Assembly (NCBI GenBank): GCA_965223735.1
Contig: OZ245010.1
Span: forward strand, 1,674,001-1,738,000
DNA: 64,000 nucleotides
Source: CAYFZO01 sp965223735
GTDB lineage: Bacteria; Pseudomonadota; Gammaproteobacteria; Poriferisulfidales; Oxydemutatoraceae
Direction of reading: 5' to 3'
Positions 26,575 to 35,850 of the stretch are shown here, piece after piece (the first letter of the stretch is position 1; the number at the start of each line of letters is the position of its first letter). The notes under the pieces are model-generated. The model saw only the letters and a program-made list of their open reading frames with translations. It was not told the DNA's origin and ran no database searches. The position numbers were made by a program, and so were the translations under genes.

Positions 26575-28058
26575 GGGCGGCAGTGGTGCGGGCTCGTCGT
26601 TTTTCTTTCGGTTTTGCCCAGAGTCAGGGGGTCTTTCTGGACCAGACGCCCGAGGGCAGTGAAGTGTTGTGTTGCCGCGCCGGCGTGCCGATTTTCGCAT
26701 TACAGGAAGCCCGGCGCTGGTGCGGGCGCGAACTGCCGGTGACGATGCTCGAACCGGAGTTGTTTGATAAGACGCTGCAACAGGTGTACGCCGACCAGTC
26801 GGGCGACAGCCTGTCCGAAGTCGAGGACATGATGGGACTCGACGAGGTGGCCGCGGCGTTGCGGGAACCCGAAGACCTGCTGAAGAGCGAAGACGACGCG
26901 CCGGTGATCCGTATGCTCAACGCGATCTTCTTTGAGGCGATCAAGCAGAAGGCGTCGGATATCCACATTGAGCCTTACGCCCGCAAGCTGCACATCCGCT
27001 TTCGCCTCGACGGCGTGCTGAAAAGCGTGCTTACGCCGTCGGTGCAGATTGCGCCGCTACTGGTGTCGCGCGTGAAAGTGCTCGCGCGGCTCGACATCGC
27101 CGAGAAGCGCGTGCCGCAGGACGGGCGCATTTCGCTGCTGCTTGGTGGGCGCGCGGTTGACCTGCGCGTTTCAACCCTGCCCTCGAGTTACGGTGAGCGC
27201 GCGGTGCTGCGTATTCTCGACAAGGGTATGGAGCAGCCGAGCCTCGACGGCCTCGGCATGGGCGGGGAGACGCAACGGCGTTTCAAGCAGATGGTGCAAC
27301 GCCCGCACGGCATCATTCTGGTCACCGGCCCGACCGGCAGCGGCAAGAGCACTACGCTGTACGCCGCGCTCGCCGAGATAGACCGGCGTCGGCGTAACAT
27401 TATGACCATTGAGGATCCGATTGAATACAACATTGAAGGTATCAGCCAGACTCAGGTGAACGTCAAGGCGGGGATGACTTTTGTGCGCGGCTTGCGCGCG
27501 ATCCTGCGTCAGGACCCGGATGTCGTGCTGATCGGCGAGATCCGCGACAGGGAAACCGCCGACATTGCGGTGCAGGCGAGCCTGACCGGGCATCTGGTGC
27601 TTTCGACCTTGCACACGAATACCGCGATCGGCGCGGTCACGCGCCTGTGCGACATGGGCGTCGAGCCGTTTCTGCTGACCTCTACGTTGCAGGGCGTGCT
27701 CGCCCAGCGCCTGGTGCGACGCCTGTGCTCGAATTGCCGGGAGCCTTACGAGGCTGATCCCGAGCAGCTCAGGCATTGGTCGATAGACCCCGGGCTTTTC
27801 AGCAACAACCGCAAGATCTATCGCGCGAAAGGTTGCGACGACTGCCACGGCACCGGCTACGTCGGTCGTTTCGGCCTGTTCGACCTGATCACGATGGACG
27901 ACCAGTTGCGCCAGATGATCCACGAGAACGTCAGCGAGATCGAGATGGAGAAGTACGTCCGTCAATTCAGCCGGAGCCTGCGCGACGTCGGCCTGGCCTG
28001 TATTCTCGCGGATGAAACCTCGCTCGACGAGGTGCTCGCGGTGACGCTCGATTTCTGA
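26571..28058 (+). CDS. gspE: Type II secretion ATPase GspE
   Basis: 495 aa starting at TTG 26571, which overlaps the gspB stop. N-terminal GspE/N2 region, then the ATPase core: Walker A GPTGSGKSTT, Asp box (MTIEDPIEYNIEGISQTQVN), Walker B VVLIGEIRDRETADIA and His box GHLVLSTLHTN. The zinc-binding Cys4 insert is CSNC...CDDC. It powers pseudopilus assembly from the cytoplasm. It is slightly short at the N-terminus compared with classical GspE, which matches systems having GspA/GspB. Confidence 0.92.
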   Translation: MRAAVVRARRFSFGFAQSQGVFLDQTPEGSEVLCCRAGVPIFALQEARRWCGRELPVTMLEPELFDKTLQQVYADQSGDSLSEVEDMMGLDEVAAALREPEDLLKSEDDAPVIRMLNAIFFEAIKQKASDIHIEPYARKLHIRFRLDGVLKSVLTPSVQIAPLLVSRVKVLARLDIAEKRVPQDGRISLLLGGRAVDLRVSTLPSSYGERAVLRILDKGMEQPSLDGLGMGGETQRRFKQMVQRPHGIILVTGPTGSGKSTTLYAALAEIDRRRRNIMTIEDPIEYNIEGISQTQVNVKAGMTFVRGLRAILRQDPDVVLIGEIRDRETADIAVQASLTGHLVLSTLHTNTAIGAVTRLCDMGVEPFLLTSTLQGVLAQRLVRRLCSNCREPYEADPEQLRHWSIDPGLFSNNRKIYRAKGCDDCHGTGYVGRFGLFDLITMDDQLRQMIHENVSEIEMEKYVRQFSRSLRDVGLACILADETSLDEVLAVTLDF

Positions 28059-28060
28059 CC

Positions 28061-28460
28061 CCCCGCGGGCGCCGGCGCTTGATCCGATATTCATGGACTC
28101 GACAGCCCGTCTGGAAGCCGGGTTTTGTGCCCGCCCCGGAGGGAAAGGGGCTTGACAGTATGCCGGACGGGCTGCTGAAGCGGACAGGCAAGTCGTATCG
28201 CCGCCGATAAACCTCAGGCAGGCAATCCACCCCCGCGGGCGCCGGCACTTGATCCGATATTCATGGACTCGACAGCCCGTCTGGAAGCCGGGTTTTGTGC
28301 CCGCCCCGGAGGGAAAGGGGCTTGACAGTATGCCGGACGGGCTGCTGAAGCGGACAGGCAAGTCGTATCGCCGCCGATAAACCTCAGGCAGGCAATCCAC
28401 CCCCGCGGGCGCCGGCACTTGATCCGGTATTCATGGACTCGACGGCCGTCGGGAAGCCGG
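28061..28460. repeat. 170-bp tandem repeat between gspE and gspF
   Basis: CCCCGCGGGCGCCGGC starts at 28061, 28231 and 28401, giving two full 170-bp units (near identical) and about 60 bp of a third. The unit contains GATCCGATATTCATGGACTC and GGGAAAGGGGCTTGACAG. The whole stretch 28059-28636 has no gene; after the repeats a TATATAATTTTG box (-10 at 28590-28595) may be an internal promoter for gspF onward. Confidence 0.92.
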
Positions 28461-28636
28461 GTATCCATTTCACGTTCCGCAGACCGGCAGGTATCGTTGC
28501 CTCCCGGTGCAACGGCCTCAGTCGCGGGAGCCGGACGCCATATAACGGCGTCGGGCGATTCCAACAACGCTGAGAGGTTATAAGTCCTATATAATTTTGT
28601 TTTGAACAAACGAAACAACCCGAATGGTGACCGGCA

Positions 28637-29836
28637 ATGCAGGCGTACAACTATCTTGCTTATGACCGTCAGGGCAAGACGCGGAAGGGCGTGCTCGAGG
28701 GGGATTCCGACCGCATGGTGCGGCAACTGCTGCGCGAAAAAGGGCTGATGCCAGTGAAAGTGACGCAAGTGCGTCAGAGCATGTCGCTGTTTCGAATGCG
28801 CGAGCGTATCCGCCGCAACGACCTGATGCTGATCACGCGCCAGCTGGCGACGCTGGTCGGATCGGGGATGCCGCTGGAAGAGAGCCTGCGCCTGATGGCG
28901 GAACAGGCTGAGAACATGGTCGTCAAGCGGCTCATATCGAGCGTGCGCAGCCAGGTGACCGAGGGGCGCAGCCTCGCTTACGCGCTCAAGAACTCTCCGT
29001 ATTTATTCCCCGCCGATTACATCGCCACGATTTCCGCGGGCGAGGAGACCGGGCATTTGCAGGAAGTGCTCGAACGCCTCGCCGACGACGTGGAAGTGCA
29101 GGGCAAGGCGCGGCAGTCGCTGATGGCCGCATTGATCTATCCTTTCCTGATGCTGACGGTCGCGTTGACGGTGATCATTCTGCTGATCGTGTATGTGGTG
29201 CCACAGGTGACGAGCGTGTTCGTCAACATGGATCAGACCCTGCCGGCGCTGACGCGGGGGCTGATCGCGGTCAGCGACTGGTTGCAGGACTACGGGCCGT
29301 ATCTGTTCATGGTGATCTTTTTCGCCGCCGTCGGCTTTTCCCTTGCGCTGAGGCGCCCCGACATACGCCTGCGCTGGGATTCGTTGATGTTGCACGCGCC
29401 GCGCATCGGCTACTGGGTGGTGCTGTCGAACGTGTCGGGTTGGTCGAGAAGCCTCGGAATGTTGCTCGGCAGCGGGGTGCCGATACTCGAGTCGATGAAG
29501 ATCGCCGCCGAGCGTGTGCACAACACCGCGTTGCGGGAATCGCTCGATGTGGTGTCCGAGCGCGTGCGTGAAGGCGACAGCCTGCACCAGGCGCTGACCA
29601 AGGCCGAGGATTTTCCGCCGTTCCTGATCCACATGATCAGCAGCGGCGAATCGAGCGGCACCCTCGATAATATGCTGCTCAAAGTCGCCGACTACTACGA
29701 GCAGAGACTGAAGACCGTCATAGATGCGACGCTGAAGCTGTTTGAGCCGCTATTGGTTATAATGATGGGCGGCATCGTGTTGCTGATCGTGTTGGCCGTA
29801 CTGGTGCCGATCATTGAGATGAACCAGTTGATATGA
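28637..29836 (+). CDS. gspF: Type II secretion inner-membrane platform protein GspF
   Basis: 399 aa. Two duplicated T2SSF domains: RRNDLMLITRQLATLVGSGMPLEESL and, after the central transmembrane helices (MLTVALTVIILLIVYVVPQV), SNVSGWSRSLGMLLGSGVPILES. A C-terminal helix (PLLVIMMGGIVLLIVLAVLVP) completes the typical three-helix topology. It couples GspE to pseudopilus assembly. It is separated from gspE by the 170-bp repeats and may have its own promoter. Confidence 0.93.
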   Translation: MQAYNYLAYDRQGKTRKGVLEGDSDRMVRQLLREKGLMPVKVTQVRQSMSLFRMRERIRRNDLMLITRQLATLVGSGMPLEESLRLMAEQAENMVVKRLISSVRSQVTEGRSLAYALKNSPYLFPADYIATISAGEETGHLQEVLERLADDVEVQGKARQSLMAALIYPFLMLTVALTVIILLIVYVVPQVTSVFVNMDQTLPALTRGLIAVSDWLQDYGPYLFMVIFFAAVGFSLALRRPDIRLRWDSLMLHAPRIGYWVVLSNVSGWSRSLGMLLGSGVPILESMKIAAERVHNTALRESLDVVSERVREGDSLHQALTKAEDFPPFLIHMISSGESSGTLDNMLLKVADYYEQRLKTVIDATLKLFEPLLVIMMGGIVLLIVLAVLVPIIEMNQLI

Positions 29837-29872
29837 GGGTCGGCGGCGGTGGCCCGCCGGGGAGGAAACAAC

Positions 29873-30298
29873 ATGCACAGATTACGCGCCGGGCGCCGCA
29901 TTGCGCGCATCAGGCAGCGTGGTTTCACGCTGATCGAGATCATGGTGGTCGTCGTGATCCTCGGAATTCTTGCTTCGCTGGTCGTGCCGGCGATCATGGA
30001 CCGGCCTGATCACGCGCGCAAAGTGCGCGCCAAGCAGGATGTGCGCACGATCACCAACGCGTTGAACATGTACCGTCTTGACCACTTTGATTATCCGGCG
30101 ACGCTCACCGAACTGGCAAGCGGCGGCAACAAGTATCTCGAACGCGTGTTCGACGATCCTTGGGGACATCCCTACAATTATTCTTATCCCGGCCACCGCA
30201 GCGACGCCAAGTTCGACATCTACAGTTACGGTGTTGACGGCACCGAAGGCGGTAACGGGCTCGACGCGGATATCGGCAACTGGAATCTGGACGAATAA
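29873..30298 (+). CDS. gspG: Major pseudopilin GspG
   Basis: 141 aa from ATG 29873, which has GGAGGAAAC immediately upstream; the in-frame start at 29849 is not needed. Prepilin cleavage site RG/FTLIEIMVVVVILGILASLVVP, then the GspG body with YRLDHFDYPAT, DPWGHPYNYSYPG and YSYGVDGTEGG, including the calcium-binding-loop area. It is the main subunit of the periplasmic pseudopilus. The prepilin peptidase GspO is not encoded in this window. Confidence 0.94.
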   Translation: MHRLRAGRRIARIRQRGFTLIEIMVVVVILGILASLVVPAIMDRPDHARKVRAKQDVRTITNALNMYRLDHFDYPATLTELASGGNKYLERVFDDPWGHPYNYSYPGHRSDAKFDIYSYGVDGTEGGNGLDADIGNWNLDE

Positions 30299-30344
30299 GC
30301 CGGCGCGTCCCTGTTCATCGTCTAACCGCCATGAAGCCCTGCCT

Positions 30345-30640
30345 CCCGAACGCCCGCCGCGTCGGGGGCGTGCGCAGGTTCCGCGCGCCGTGGTCTTTGA
30401 TACCGTTGTTCCCGAATATCCGCCGCGCCGGGGGCGTGCGCAGGTTCCGCGCGCCGTGGTCTTTGATACCGTTGTTCCCGAATATCCGCCGCGCCGGGGG
30501 CGTGCGCAGGCTCCGCGCGCCGTGGTCTTTGATACCGTTGTTCCCGAACACCCGCCACGTCGGGCGCGTGCGCAGACCCCACGCATCGTGGTTCTTGATG
30601 CCGTTGTTTCCGAACGCCCGCCGCGTTGGGGGTGCGCGCA
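30345..30640. repeat. 66-bp tandem repeat (about 4.5 units) before gspH
   Basis: CCCGAA landmarks occur at 30345, 30411, 30477 and 30543, and a variant at 30609: exact 66-bp steps. Each unit reads through as a 22-residue peptide (FPNIRRAGGVRRFRAPWSLIPL), in frame with gspH and beginning at ATG 30331. The repeats are open on both strands. Confidence 0.93.
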
Positions 30641-30648
30641 GACCGGTG

Positions 30649-31200
30649 ATGGCGTCGCGGGGCTTTACGCTGATCGAGGTCATGGTCGTCGTGATCATTA
30701 TCAGCGTGATCGTCGCTTCGGTTCTGTTCTCGGTGGATCTGACCAGCAACCAGAAAACGCGCTCGGCGGTTTTTGACGTGCAGTTGCTGATGCAGGGGCT
30801 GTCCAACGAAGCCATTCTCGAAGGTGATCACTACGGCATAAAGTGGGAGCGTGCGGCGCAGAGGTTCATGCCGGTGGTCGAGACCGCCCGCGGCTGGTCG
30901 GCTTATTCAAGCGGCAAGGGCGAGCGTCCCGCTTTCAGGCCGGTGTCGTGGAAAGGGTTTGCCGAGATCGCGATGACCGTCGGCGGCACCTCTTTTGACG
31001 GGCGTCTCAAAGACGACGAGAGCTTTTACACCGGGCGCGACAAGGAAGAGGAACTCGAGAGGCCGCTGGTTGAATTTCAGCCCACCGGCTTGTGGGAGCC
31101 GGCCGGCGAGATTGAATTCTTCGTCGGCGGCAATTTGTACGCGACGCTTGAGTGGACCGCGAGCGGGAAAATGAGTCTCGAACACGGCGATGCGCCGTAG
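30649..31200 (+). CDS. gspH: Minor pseudopilin GspH
   Basis: 183 aa from ATG 30649. The type III leader is MASRG/FTLIEVMVVVIIISVIVASVLF, followed by a GspH-like beta-rich body. A longer in-frame start at 30331 would add 106 repeat-encoded Arg/Pro-rich residues ahead of the prepilin site and would be expected to block processing, so 30649 is chosen. It sits at the pseudopilus tip region with GspI, J and K, and overlaps gspI by 11 bp. Confidence 0.85.
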   Translation: MASRGFTLIEVMVVVIIISVIVASVLFSVDLTSNQKTRSAVFDVQLLMQGLSNEAILEGDHYGIKWERAAQRFMPVVETARGWSAYSSGKGERPAFRPVSWKGFAEIAMTVGGTSFDGRLKDDESFYTGRDKEEELERPLVEFQPTGLWEPAGEIEFFVGGNLYATLEWTASGKMSLEHGDAP

Positions 31201-31573
31201 TAACGGTTTCACGCTGATCGAAGTGCTGATCGCGGTGCTGGTGCTCGCGATCGCGCTTGGTGCCTCGCTCAACGCGCTCGGCAATTACGTCAGGTTTCAG
31301 GCGGGCATGGGCGAGCGCTACACCGCGCACGGGATCGCCTGGAATGCCCTGATGCGGTGTCATATCGCGTCGGTGCAGAAAGGCGGAGACGGCGATGGCG
31401 AAGTCAGCTGCGAGTTGTCCGACGTCGAAGAGCAGGACGGCGCCGACTGGTCGTGGGCGATAGAAACCGACGAGGTCGGGGGCGGGATCCTGTTCTACGA
31501 GATCAAAGTGTCCCCCGCCGCGCGCGACGACGTGGCGGGCAGTCTCAGGGCCTGGATGAAAGAACCCCTTTAA
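31190..31573 (+). CDS. gspI: Minor pseudopilin GspI
   Basis: 127 aa. Prepilin leader MRRSNG/FTLIEVLIAVLVLAIALGA, followed by the short GspI body (HGIAWNALMRCHIASVQ...WSWAIE). It is a component of the GspI-J-K tip complex. Tightly packed: it starts inside gspH and ends 3 bp before gspJ. Confidence 0.88.
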   Translation: MRRSNGFTLIEVLIAVLVLAIALGASLNALGNYVRFQAGMGERYTAHGIAWNALMRCHIASVQKGGDGDGEVSCELSDVEEQDGADWSWAIETDEVGGGILFYEIKVSPAARDDVAGSLRAWMKEPL

Positions 31574-31576
31574 GCG

Positions 31577-32242
31577 ATGAAACTGGCCGGCTTCACGTTG
31601 ATCGAGGTGCTGATCGCGACGGCGATCTTTGCCGTGATCTCCGCGATCACCTTTCAGGGCATACAAAGCTCGATGACCGTGCAGCAACGGGTCGAGGGTC
31701 GCGCCCAGGACCTGGCCGAGATGCAGCTGGTATGGACGGTCCTGTTCCAGGACTTCGTGAACATGGCGCGCCGCCCGGTGCGCGAAGAAGGCAGGGCTCA
31801 GCCTTACCCCGCGTTTGATCTCGAGCCCGAAGACGACGGCGACTGCGTCGTCAGTTTCACCCGCGCCGGGCTGCCGTCGAGCGCCGCGCTGCCTGCGGGG
31901 ATGCAGCGTGTTGCCTACTGCGTCAGGGAGGACAGCCTGTACCGCATGGTATGGCCGGTGCTCGATCGCCCGTTCGACGCCGAGTCGCAGGAGAGTTTGC
32001 TGATGGAGGACGTCGAGGATTTCATCGTGGAGACCTACCCCGATGACTTTGACCCCGACCGGGAAAAACCCGGAGTGCCCGCAGGCGGTGCCAGCACCAG
32101 ACCCAACGCCGATACCGACATGTTCAACTCGGAAGAAGACCTGCCGGTGGGCGTCAGGGTCACCATCGAGGCGCGCGACCGGACTTTTGTGCGCCTGTTC
32201 CCGGGTGGCAGGGAATACAGGCTGGATGTCGATCAAAACTAG
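31577..32242 (+). CDS. gspJ: Minor pseudopilin GspJ
   Basis: 221 aa. Prepilin leader MKLAG/FTLIEVLIATAIFAVISAITF, then the GspJ body (RVEGRAQDLAEMQLVWTVLFQDF, RVAYCVREDSLYRMVWPVLDR). An acidic low-complexity insert near residue 180 (DDFDPDREKPGV) precedes the last strands. Tip-complex subunit. The last 17 bp overlap the start of gspK. Confidence 0.9.
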   Translation: MKLAGFTLIEVLIATAIFAVISAITFQGIQSSMTVQQRVEGRAQDLAEMQLVWTVLFQDFVNMARRPVREEGRAQPYPAFDLEPEDDGDCVVSFTRAGLPSSAALPAGMQRVAYCVREDSLYRMVWPVLDRPFDAESQESLLMEDVEDFIVETYPDDFDPDREKPGVPAGGASTRPNADTDMFNSEEDLPVGVRVTIEARDRTFVRLFPGGREYRLDVDQN

Positions 32243-33449
32243 ACAGCGAACGGTGCGTGGCGTCGCGCTGATCAGCGTGATGGTCGTGGTCGCGGTGGTC
32301 TCGGCGTCGGCGGTGCAGCTGCTGTACCGGCAGAACATCGACATTGAGCGTTCGACGCGCATTATGAGCCGCGAGCAGGCGTTCTTGCTCGTGTTCGGTC
32401 TCGAGACCTATGCGCGCGAATTGCTCGCAAAAGACAACAATATGGAGTTCGACTATCACTTCAACGTTGCCGGATACAATGAAGAAACAGACCCGAAACG
32501 GGAACTGTGGTCGTGGCCGATCCCGGATTGGGGCAGGCCGGACCATATACCGGATGAGTGGTACGACACGCTCCGGCGTGTCTGCGGTAATCGGCGGTGC
32601 CTGCACGCGAGCGTGCGCGACCTGTCGGGGCTGTTCAACCTGAACGGCGTACGCCAGGCGGTTGTATTCCGGGAAACAAGCAAAAAAAAACAAAATGAAT
32701 GGGGGTGGTTGGAAATGTACGAGGGGACGTTCAAGAATCTGATCAACGGGCAGTTCGCCTACGATGACGAGGTGCCGGACGCCGACGCATTGTGGAATGC
32801 GTTGGTCGATTGGTTTGACACGAACAGCGAAGTGCAAGAGGGCAGTGGAGCCGAAGACGACGAGTACCTGAATTATGAGCAACCCTATTTGACCGGTCAA
32901 AGGCGCATGGCCTGGCCCGAGGAGATCCGGTTGATCGAGGGTTTTGACGGCCGGGTTGCGGATTTTCTGTTGCCTCTGGTCTCGGCGTTGCCGCGTCCCG
33001 CCCGGGTGAAGATGAACATTAATACCGTGGACTTGAAGTTGTTGCGCCATATTCCCGGTGTTGAGGATGACGACGTCAGTGATATCAGCAGCCGGCGTGG
33101 AGATGACCACTGGTTCAGCGACGATAATAGCATCAAGGCTTTTTTTGGGAACAGTACCGGTCCGGATGATCCCGATCCCAAACGGTTTTTCAGCGCCAGA
33201 AGCGAATTTTTTCTGTTTTCTGCGTGCGTGCGTTTCGGTCGCGACCGGCCGATCGAGATCCAGAGTCTGCTGTACCGCAAGTACCTTTCGAAGGAGGCTT
33301 TAAAGCAAGCGAACTCGAACAAGGATAAGGTGGTCGTTCTGCAAAGGAGGATGGGATCGGGCTATTATAAAAGGGATGACTGCAAGGCGGAGGCTTCAGG
33401 CGGTGCGCCGAGGGGCGACCCGGAGGAAGACGACGCCGGCGGGTTTTGA
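32226..33449 (+). CDS. gspK: Type II secretion pseudopilus tip protein GspK
   Basis: 407 aa from ATG 32226 (MSIKTRQRTVRG/VALISVMVVVAVVSASAVQLL). The frame is open further upstream inside gspJ, but only this start gives a prepilin leader. Body with RDLSGLFNLNGV, ALVDWFDTNSEVQ and KMNINTVDLKLLRHIPGV, typical of GspK. The centre is AT-richer than neighbouring genes and contains an A9 run (32682-32690, encoding KKK) that could slip. The C-terminal tail is acidic and Gly-rich. Confidence 0.9.
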   Translation: MSIKTRQRTVRGVALISVMVVVAVVSASAVQLLYRQNIDIERSTRIMSREQAFLLVFGLETYARELLAKDNNMEFDYHFNVAGYNEETDPKRELWSWPIPDWGRPDHIPDEWYDTLRRVCGNRRCLHASVRDLSGLFNLNGVRQAVVFRETSKKKQNEWGWLEMYEGTFKNLINGQFAYDDEVPDADALWNALVDWFDTNSEVQEGSGAEDDEYLNYEQPYLTGQRRMAWPEEIRLIEGFDGRVADFLLPLVSALPRPARVKMNINTVDLKLLRHIPGVEDDDVSDISSRRGDDHWFSDDNSIKAFFGNSTGPDDPDPKRFFSARSEFFLFSACVRFGRDRPIEIQSLLYRKYLSKEALKQANSNKDKVVVLQRRMGSGYYKRDDCKAEASGGAPRGDPEEDDAGGF

Positions 33450-33460
33450 AGAGCACGACG

Positions 33461-34576
33461 ATGTGGAAGTTTGACCCCGACGGAACGTTGACTGCATTGG
33501 CGCCCGACGCCCACGCCGACGCCGGCGTATGGGTCGCGTCGGAGCAGGTGGTGTTTCACCGCGCCGAGTTGCCGCCGGGGCGACAGAAAATGTGGGAGCA
33601 GACCGTGGCTTTCGCGCTCGAAGAGCAGCTGGCCGTCGCGGTTGGAGAGCAGCACTTTGCTATCGGTCGCGCCGACGACGGTGAAAGCGGCGTCGCCGTC
33701 GCCGTCGTCTCCATGCAGCTGATGGAAAAGTGGTTTGACGCTTTGCGCGAAAAAAAACTCAAGCCGAGAGCGGTCTGGCCTGACGTGCTCGCCGTGCCCC
33801 CGGAAAAAGAACGGCCGGTGCTGTGGCACGAAGGCGGACGCTGTCTGTTGCGTTCAGGTCTGCAAGACGGGGCGGTGGGTTCGCCCGAATGGATCAAATC
33901 GTTGCTCGAGGTCGCGGGGTTTGCCGAGCGCGCGCGCATTTTCAGCGACGACGTTGAGGCGTTGCCCGAAGCGTGGCGCGAGCGTGCCGAACTTCTGCCG
34001 GGCAGCCTCGACGAGCGAATGCTCGCGGGGCCCGATCGGGGCGCCGAGGCGATGAATTTCCTGCAGGGCGCGTTCCGGCCGGTGTCGATGCTGACGACGT
34101 GGGGCAAGCCTTGGAGATGGGCGGGTGTGGCGGCGGCGGCGGTGTTCGCTTTCTATCTCGCGACGCTCGCAGCCGAAACGCGCATTATGAACATGACCAC
34201 CGCGTCGATGAAACAGGCGACGGTTGCGCTGTACAAGCGGAATTTTTCAGGTCAGCAGCCGGTGACTGACCTGCGTGCGCAGGTCGGGCGACGCATGAGC
34301 CAGGTCAAGGGCGGCGTGGTCCGGCGCGAGACAAACCCGTGGCAAACGCTGGCACGCATAGAGTCGGCGCTTTCCTCGTGCAAGATGTGCCGCGTCGAGG
34401 AAGTCAAACTCACGAGTTCGTCGGTGTCTTTGCTCGTCAGTTCTTCCGCAGGATTTGATCAACTGCTGGGTCGGATCAGGAAACTCAGGGAGGTCAAGGT
34501 GGATCCCAGGCCGCTGTCCGACGATAGGGACAGAAAACGGTTGCGTCTTGAGTTGGGAATGGAGAAGGCGACATGA
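33461..34576 (+). CDS. gspL: Type II secretion protein GspL
   Basis: 371 aa from ATG 33461; a TTG at 33446 overlapping the gspK stop is an alternative. A cytoplasmic actin-like domain (FALEEQLAVAVGEQHFAIG, KLKPRAVWPDVLAVP) is followed by one transmembrane helix near residue 225 (WAGVAAAAVFAFYLATLAA) and a periplasmic ferredoxin-like end. It connects GspE to GspC and GspM at the inner membrane. Overlaps gspM by 4 bp. Confidence 0.87.
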   Translation: MWKFDPDGTLTALAPDAHADAGVWVASEQVVFHRAELPPGRQKMWEQTVAFALEEQLAVAVGEQHFAIGRADDGESGVAVAVVSMQLMEKWFDALREKKLKPRAVWPDVLAVPPEKERPVLWHEGGRCLLRSGLQDGAVGSPEWIKSLLEVAGFAERARIFSDDVEALPEAWRERAELLPGSLDERMLAGPDRGAEAMNFLQGAFRPVSMLTTWGKPWRWAGVAAAAVFAFYLATLAAETRIMNMTTASMKQATVALYKRNFSGQQPVTDLRAQVGRRMSQVKGGVVRRETNPWQTLARIESALSSCKMCRVEEVKLTSSSVSLLVSSSAGFDQLLGRIRKLREVKVDPRPLSDDRDRKRLRLELGMEKAT

Positions 34577-35064
34577 CGTTGCCGGCGTCGATGCTGGCGT
34601 GGTGGAGCGCGCGTGAAAGCCGGGAGCAGAAGTTGCTGTTGTCCGCGCTGGTATTCGCCGTCGCCGCCGGTTTGTACTGGATGATCCAGCCGGTGATTGT
34701 GATGCACCGGACCGCGGGCGAGGCGTTCCGGGCCGCCGAAGGCGATTATCAATGGTTGCGGGCGCAGGTTGACGCTCTGGCGCGTATGCGCGCCGAAGCC
34801 GGCGGCATATTGCCGGTCAATCTGCCGCCGGACGCGATCAGGGGAAAAGTCAAAAGCGACCTGAAGCGGAAAGCGATCAAAGGCGAGGTGGTGGTCGAGG
34901 AGGCCGACGGCGTCAAACACGTCAAAGTGAAGATCAAAGGTGGTGAAGGCAGGAAAATCATGCGTTGGCTTGAGGAGCTCACCAACGGCGGTTACGCGGT
35001 GTCCGGACTCAGCCTGAAGAACAAGAACGGTCAGTTGTCGGGCACCGTCATCATCGGGACTTAG
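34573..35064 (+). CDS. gspM: Type II secretion protein GspM
   Basis: 163 aa. A short cytoplasmic start (WWSARESREQKLLLSALVFAV) with a transmembrane helix is followed by a small periplasmic domain ending MRWLEELTNGGYAVSGLSL, characteristic of GspM. It partners GspL. The ATG overlaps the gspL stop and gspN begins 3 bp later. Confidence 0.87.
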   Translation: MTLPASMLAWWSARESREQKLLLSALVFAVAAGLYWMIQPVIVMHRTAGEAFRAAEGDYQWLRAQVDALARMRAEAGGILPVNLPPDAIRGKVKSDLKRKAIKGEVVVEEADGVKHVKVKIKGGEGRKIMRWLEELTNGGYAVSGLSLKNKNGQLSGTVIIGT

Positions 35065-35067
35065 ACG

Positions 35068-35847
35068 ATGAACGATTGGCTCAAGCGCACACTCTTTGTA
35101 TTGTTTCTACTGAGTGCATTCGGCGTCATCGCGTTTTTGACCATGCCGGTTCAGTTCGTGGCGTTGCAACTCGGTCTGCCCGACGGCATTCGCGTGGGGA
35201 ATCTGAGCGGCACGGTATGGTCGGGGAGCGCGACCGAACTGGCTTATCAGGGCAAGGTCGCGCTGCTTCCCGACAAGGTGTTGACCATGGACGTCGATTG
35301 GCAATGGTGTCCCGGTCTTAGCCTCGGGCCGACCGCGATGTGCGTGCGCGCCCGTTCACCGTCGCTCAGTAGCGAAGGCACGGTCGCGTATTCACTGTTC
35401 GGTGGCACCGTCGAGGCGCGCGATGCGCGGATCAACGCGCAGATTGACGGCCCGCTCAACCTCGGGCCGCTGAAGACCAGGCTCAAAGGTGCCGGCGAGG
35501 TTCATCTCGAACTGCTGTCCCTGGATCCGAAAGACACCCGCCTGCTGATCGGACTGCGCGCCACCGGTTCGTTGAAAGGTTTACAGGCTCACAAGTTTGA
35601 TCTGGGCGACTACCAGTGGCGGGCGGGGCTGAGCGAAGACGTCGGCCTGACCTCCGATTTCGGCGGCGGCGGGGATCGGTTCATGATCAAGGGGCGGGCT
35701 TCGCTTGATCCGGCTGATCGCAGTTATCGCTATACGGTGGATATGAAGACTGAAGACCTGGGTCTGATAGAGCTGCTGAAAACGAAAGCTAAAAAATCCA
35801 AGGGCGATACGCTGACTTTTTCCGGCGACGGCAAGTTCGGCTCCTGA
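35068..35847 (+). CDS. gspN: Type II secretion protein GspN
   Basis: 259 aa. One N-terminal transmembrane helix (LFVLFLLSAFGVIAFLTMPV) precedes a beta-rich periplasmic domain with LPDGIRVGNLSGTVWSGSA, which matches the GspN family. GspN is an accessory subunit whose mechanism is unclear. It is the last gene of the operon. Two hairpins without clear T-tracts follow. Confidence 0.87.
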   Translation: MNDWLKRTLFVLFLLSAFGVIAFLTMPVQFVALQLGLPDGIRVGNLSGTVWSGSATELAYQGKVALLPDKVLTMDVDWQWCPGLSLGPTAMCVRARSPSLSSEGTVAYSLFGGTVEARDARINAQIDGPLNLGPLKTRLKGAGEVHLELLSLDPKDTRLLIGLRATGSLKGLQAHKFDLGDYQWRAGLSEDVGLTSDFGGGGDRFMIKGRASLDPADRSYRYTVDMKTEDLGLIELLKTKAKKSKGDTLTFSGDGKFGS

Positions 35848-35850
35848 AGC

